Below, in pieces: positions 7,701-10,653 of a stretch of 10,653 nucleotides of DNA. Location of the stretch: assembly GCA_001662425.1 (NCBI GenBank), contig BDDC01002129.1, forward strand, positions 1-10,653. Direction: 5' to 3'. Under the pieces are notes generated by a model that was not told the DNA's origin, did not search any database, and saw nothing but the letters and a program-made list of their open reading frames with translations. This DNA is from Chlamydomonas sphaeroides. Taxonomy: Eukaryota > Chlorophyta > Chlorophyceae > Chlamydomonadales > Chlamydomonadaceae. The translations under genes were made by a program, and so were the position numbers. Each line of letters begins with the position of its first letter. Position 1 is the stretch's first letter.

Positions 7701-10579
7701 CACAGGACTAACCTGGGATGGCTCCTGGCGCGCGATGGCAGCATGGATCCCCCCTGGGTCCTGCCTGGCCTTGCAAGCCCGCCGGGCCCCAGCGCCCTCC
7801 ACGCCTTGCGTCCCGCTGACTCGGCACACCGCCCTGCCGTGCGGCCGCAGGGATTCGTGGGACGCGCGCGGCATGCCAAACATGGATCCGACGTTGGGGC
7901 TCAAGAAGATGAAGGTGGGGGGAGGGGAGGTGGGGAGGGGAGGGGAATTGGGGAGGGGAGGGGAGGTGGAGAGGCGCGGCGGCGTGGAGCAGGTATGTAG
8001 AGTGGTGAGGTCGCCTAGGCATAGAGGGCAGCCGGCGGGGGGTGCGGAGGGCAGCAGCGAGGAGGAAGCACTGGAGCGAAAGCCCGTCGACCGCGGCTGT
8101 GATACGGTTGCGGTGGTGGGGGCCGTTGGGTTGCAGCTGGTCCGGCGTGTCTCGCGGGCCGTTGGCTGGGGCGGCCGCCGGGGCGCGTGGCAATTTCCGT
8201 TGCTGTTGCGTCGGCCCACGTCCCCCCGCGGGCTTGGCGGTCGCACAATGAGGTTGTTCGACCTCAGTACCTCGCCGCTCCCACAACCTTCCGCAGGCGT
8301 ACGGCATCCAGAACGCGATCATCGAGGTCAACTTCGCCTGCCGCCGCACGGACTGGAGCAAGTGCGTCCGACAGGGAGGGAGGGGAGGAGGGGTGGGTGT
8401 GGCGGCTAGTTTGGCAGCGCTCAAAGAAGAGGCATGGGCCCAGCGCTGGCGGCAGGCCGGCCTCATACGGGAATGGAGCAGCGTGCCACTTGGCCGGGCG
8501 GCCCGTCTCGACGAAAAGGGCGGCAACGCTGGATGGAGCTCCGGCAGGGTGCGAGCCTGGTTGCCCCCAAACCGTAGCAAATGCCCAACCGCCAACCGCC
8601 GAATCGCCAACCGACGAACCCCCAGGCTCACGCATAAGGCCTTCGTCAGCATGATTGAGGCGCGCTGCCGCTGGGTGCGGAAGGAGCTGTCGCTGCCGTC
8701 GCGGCCGCGGCCGGCGACGACGTTCATCAGTGAGGCCTGGAGGGGGAGGCAAGGGGACGGGGTTGCCTCGTGCCCGCGTGTCATACACACACCAGGCCGT
8801 GCCGCGTGAGGGGTGGTACTCTATTTCCGCACTCTAAAGTTGAACACACACGGCCCGTCCACCTCCCCCCACAGACATCCGGGACTTCACCCCCGCCATG
8901 ATGGAGGTTCCGGACCGGGTGATACGTGCAGCCGGCAGCATCGGCCGCATGAACCCAAAGTACCGACCCGCGGGTGCGTACCGAGGAGGGGCAAGGGGGC
9001 GGCGCTGACCGTGTGCTCGTTTACGCGTGAAGCCAACGCGCCCCGCGGGAGGGGGCTGTGGAGCCGTCAACACGAGCCGTGGCGCGTGGCGCGTGGGGCG
9101 CGTGGCGGAGATCGCCGCGGCGAGAGCCCCCGCTGCGCCGAGTGGCGCTGGCCACAGAATGCTGCACCTTGCTTGGCACCGCCTCCGCCCATCTATGTTC
9201 CCCCGTGCTGCTCCCCCGCATGCGCCTTCCTCCAGGCCTGATGTTCGAGGACCCCTCGGGCGGCAAGTTCCCCTTTGAGCTTGCGCCCTGGGTGGCCTCG
9301 ATCCGCAAGGTGGGCTCTTATCCCATTGCCTCCATATCAATGAACTGTTTCGCCTACAGAAATGTCCGGTTTGGAATGGATCATCTCGTATGATATGCCC
9401 CACCACAGCCCGCAAGGGCGCGCGTCTTGCGCGCGGTTGCGCACCTGCACCTGTTTGTTTCATCGCCCGGCAGCGGGGCCTGGGAGATAGCGGGGTGCGC
9501 CCCGGCCCCGCTGTGCGGCCGCCCCGCCTTTCCGTGGACAGGGGCAGCGAGCGGCCTGGGGAGCCGCCGTCACCGTTCTTCAACCGTGACTCCTCGCACA
9601 TCGCCCACCCTCCCCTTCTGCCCCCTCTGCCCCGGCCCCCTCCCGCCCCCTTGCGCTCAGGCCATGGACGACGCCGGCTGGCGCAACGGCCACCTGCTGG
9701 TGCACATCCACCGCAACTACGGACTGGCGCAGGTGGGGGTGGGGGGTGGGCGTGGGGGGATGGGCGTGTGGTGTGGTGGGGTGTGGTGGGGTGGGGTGGG
9801 GTGGGGTGTGGCATGGGGTGGGGTGGGGTTGGTTGTGGGTTGGGTTGTGGGGTGTGCGCATGAGGCAGCGTGCCAGAACGGCCAGCGCCGGGCCGCATGA
9901 GTGTTGGGGTTGGGGGTGCAGGGCGGCGGCGCAGGTGCGCGGACGGGCAGTGACCTGCCTGATGCCACCTCAGGGGCATAGCACGGGTGAGGGGGAAAGG
10001 TACGACGGGGTCAGGCCGTGGGGTCAGGCAGAGGCGCGGCGCCCCGCCCCGCTCTCGGCCTCCCCTCATTCACGTGCACCCTACACCGCACCCACGCTAC
10101 CCTGAACCGTGCAGCCCCCTCCTTGCCCGCCCCTCCTCCCCTCGCAGGCGCTGGTGCTCGAGTGCCTGGCCTCGGGCGCCGACGGCGTGTGGGCCGCCAT
10201 CTGCGATGAGGGGGCGGCCACCGGCCACGCAGGTGGGGGTGGGCTGATACCGGTGTGAGATGTGGTGGGGTGGGATAGCAGAGGCCACAGGCAGCAGCAC
10301 GCGCGGGCTCGCAAACCCAGTCAGCCTAGCCTAGCCTAGCCTGATGGCGGACGGGTCCTGACAGGGCCTCGCACCGGTGCCCCACACCAACCGCGCATCA
10401 CATCGCCCACGTGCCCCCTTGCCCTGCCCTTCGCTCCGCTCCCTCTCCCCCCGCCTCCCTCCCTGCCCCCAGGCTCCCTGGGCACGCTGGTCAACCTGGC
10501 CCGCCTGGGCAACCCCCACGTGCGGCGGCAGTTCAACCTGGTGCGCATGCGCAACTCCGCGGTGCGACTCACAAAGCTG
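4723..10579 (+). CDS. HMGL-like (pyruvate carboxyltransferase family) enzyme, copy B, 5' complete, 3' truncated by the window
   Basis: Fourteen exons join in one frame: 4723-4816, 4933-5008, 5151-5190, 6696-6732, 6864-6928, 7480-7535, 7851-7914, 8297-8361, 8626-8729, 8875-8973, 9236-9309, 9661-9732, 10148-10232 and 10473-10579, giving 346 residues and continuing past the window. The ATG at 4723 is the first in-frame Met after TAA at 4660-4662. Residues 1-31 are acidic after a short start, with no clear mitochondrial or plastid presequence. LDNSLRE (Asp53, Arg57, Glu58) matches the DxxLR(D/E) first strand of DRE-TIM metallolyases. Then come a strand FIIASF, a strand IIEVNFACR, a strand FINIRDF, and LLVHIHRNYG with the metal-binding H273-x-H275. 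The last loop has Cys301 and His309. The barrel is intact with no frameshift. Relatives make isopropylmalate or homocitrate, or cleave HMG-CoA; which reaction applies is unknown. Expected full length is about 467 residues, using the tail of the first copy. The first intron is GC-AG; the start of exon 2 could instead be 4897. Confidence 0.85.
4817..4932 (+). other. Intron 1 of copy B, GC-AG type
   Basis: The donor reads CAG|GCAAGT, the ideal context for a GC donor. The nearest GT, at 4821, would leave the reading frame shifted relative to the LDNSLRE exon with either acceptor below. Two acceptors keep the frame: CCCAG ending at 4932 and CACAG ending at 4896. The first joins YDEP to VLEDL; the second adds 12 residues (LSLLGAPSMLPV). 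Phase 1. Confidence 0.65.
5215..5272 (+). repeat. 14-bp tandem repeat, about 4 units
   Basis: Units of CGCGCGACAGCCCC and close variants repeat, with (A/G)CAG cores at 5221, 5235, 5249 and 5263. It is followed directly by a GCCGC pentamer run to about 5300. It begins only 25 nt after the donor of intron 3. Confidence 0.85.
6072..6220 (+). repeat. 77-bp tandem duplication in intron 3
   Basis: The segment from CACTGCAAACCTCCCC at 6072 is repeated from 6149. The first 50 bp or so are nearly identical, with a C/T change and one extra A, and the copies then diverge after GAGGCC(A/G)CCCAG. No exon is implied; protein-like repeats in the frames crossing it simply reflect the duplication. Confidence 0.9.
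6743..6817 (+). repeat. Inverted repeat within intron 4
   Basis: Left arm 6743-6759 (TACCGTCACGCCGTTGC) is complementary to right arm 6800-6817 with a single extra T. The 40-nt loop and both arms lie inside the 131-bp intron 6733-6863, starting 10 nt after the donor. The RNA could fold so that donor and acceptor come close together. Confidence 0.8.
6929..7479 (+). other. Intron 5 of copy B, 551 bp
   Basis: Donor GTGAGC after QFAL, acceptor CCCCAG, phase 0. The first 100 bp are very G-rich and the middle has CAG/CTG-rich stretches. No exon is supported inside it. Confidence 0.7.
7915..8296 (+). other. Intron 7 of copy B, 382 bp, with a purine tract
   Basis: Donor GTGGGG, acceptor CCGCAG, phase 0. 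The first 60 bases (7915-7975) are almost pure G and A with many GGGG runs, a candidate G-quadruplex or triplex-forming tract on the coding strand. The long open frame on the opposite strand here is a compositional artefact. Confidence 0.7.
9077..9106 (+). repeat. Short CGTGGCG tandem repeat in intron 10
   Basis: Four imperfect 7-bp units of CGTGGCG, one with GGGG and a 2-nt insertion. Intronic (8974-9235); no function indicated. Confidence 0.6.
9310..9660 (+). other. Intron 11 of copy B, 351 bp
   Basis: Donor GTGGGC after ASIRK, acceptor GCTCAG, phase 0. It lies just before the exon with the HxH metal-binding motif. The last 80 bp are strongly C-rich. Nothing else seen. Confidence 0.7.
9733..10147 (+). 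other. Intron 12 of copy B, 415 bp
   Basis: Donor GTGGGG after GLAQ, acceptor TCGCAG, phase 0. The first 125 bp are a degenerate TGGGG/TGTGG tract; from about 9855 on it matches 46-335, the intron at the left edge. Intron position and phase are conserved between the two genes. Confidence 0.75.
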
Positions 10580-10612
10580 GTGAGCAGGAGGGAAGGAGGG
10601 AAGGAGGGAAGG
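9755..10612 (+). repeat. Long direct repeat, right copy (partner at 1-783)
   Basis: It corresponds to the left-edge block in order and orientation: TGGGG-rich tract, intron end, exon 10148-10232, intron 10233-10472, exon 10473-10579 and the next intron start. Close similarity runs from about 9855; the G-rich tract before it cannot be aligned base by base. The middle intron here carries an AGCCT tetrad (10323-10342) that its partner lacks. Confidence 0.9.
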
Positions 10613-10653
10613 AGGGAAGGAGGGAAGGAGGGAAGGAGGGAAGGAGGGAAGGA
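10589..10653 (+). repeat. (AGGGAAGG)n microsatellite
   Basis: Eight perfect 8-bp units plus one base reach the right edge of the window, starting 9 nt after the donor at 10580. The homologous spot (760-783) has three units, the middle one carrying a G-to-C change, so the array has expanded in this copy. Its true length is unknown because the sequence ends inside it. Confidence 0.95.

Noticed and set aside
7708..8790. 360-codon open frame on the - strand
   Set aside because: It runs antisense to three exons and their introns. Its length is explained by high GC, which makes stop codons rare; no motif is seen.
8834..10069. 411-codon open frame on the - strand
   Set aside because: It lies opposite four well-supported exons, its translation is rich in Pro/His/Arg/Ala low complexity reflecting the G-rich introns, and it shows no family motif.
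1..10653. Circular element or plasmid suggested by repeated ends
   Set aside because: The end blocks differ by substitutions and indels, so they are not one overlapping sequence. A tandem gene pair or two haplotypes explains them better.

Overview
The window looks like nuclear DNA of a green alga, most likely a chlorophyte of the Chlamydomonas/Volvox kind. This is inferred from very high GC, short exons (33 to about 200 nt) broken by many introns, C/T-rich acceptors ending in GCAG or CCAG, and much low-complexity sequence. I see no prokaryotic operon, rRNA, tRNA, CRISPR array or recognisable transposon gene. No species can be named.

Both genes I can support lie on the + strand and encode the same protein family: an HMGL-like (pyruvate carboxyltransferase) TIM-barrel enzyme of the DRE-TIM metallolyase superfamily, which includes 2-isopropylmalate synthase, homocitrate synthase and HMG-CoA lyase. 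Copy A (336-2438) is the 3' part of one gene: five exons ending at a stop codon, with its 5' part beyond the left edge. Copy B (4723 to 10579 and beyond) is the 5' part and most of a second gene: fourteen exons from the start codon, with the last exons beyond the right edge. The last two exons of B are the same two exons that open A, so the two overlap by a block of about 0.8 kb (1-783 versus about 9755-10612). The simplest reading is a head-to-tail tandem duplication with a unit of about 9.8 kb. Joining the visible part of B to the tail seen in A suggests a protein of about 467 residues.

Regions: 1-335 is the end of an A intron, beginning in a TGGGG repeat; 336-2438 is gene A; 2439-4722 is the A-B spacer (3' UTR of A, a 27-bp minisatellite, the 5' flank of B); 4723-10579 is gene B, with a 1.5-kb third intron full of repeats; 10580-10653 is the start of the next intron, an AGGGAAGG microsatellite. 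Both edges of the window therefore fall in simple repeats, typical of contig ends, so misassembly of two haplotypes remains an alternative to tandem duplication.

Points of note are the duplication, a GC-AG first intron with a near-ideal donor, an active-site loop with His where relatives have Asn, and introns that start G-rich and end C-rich. I found no convincing evidence of a new biological system.
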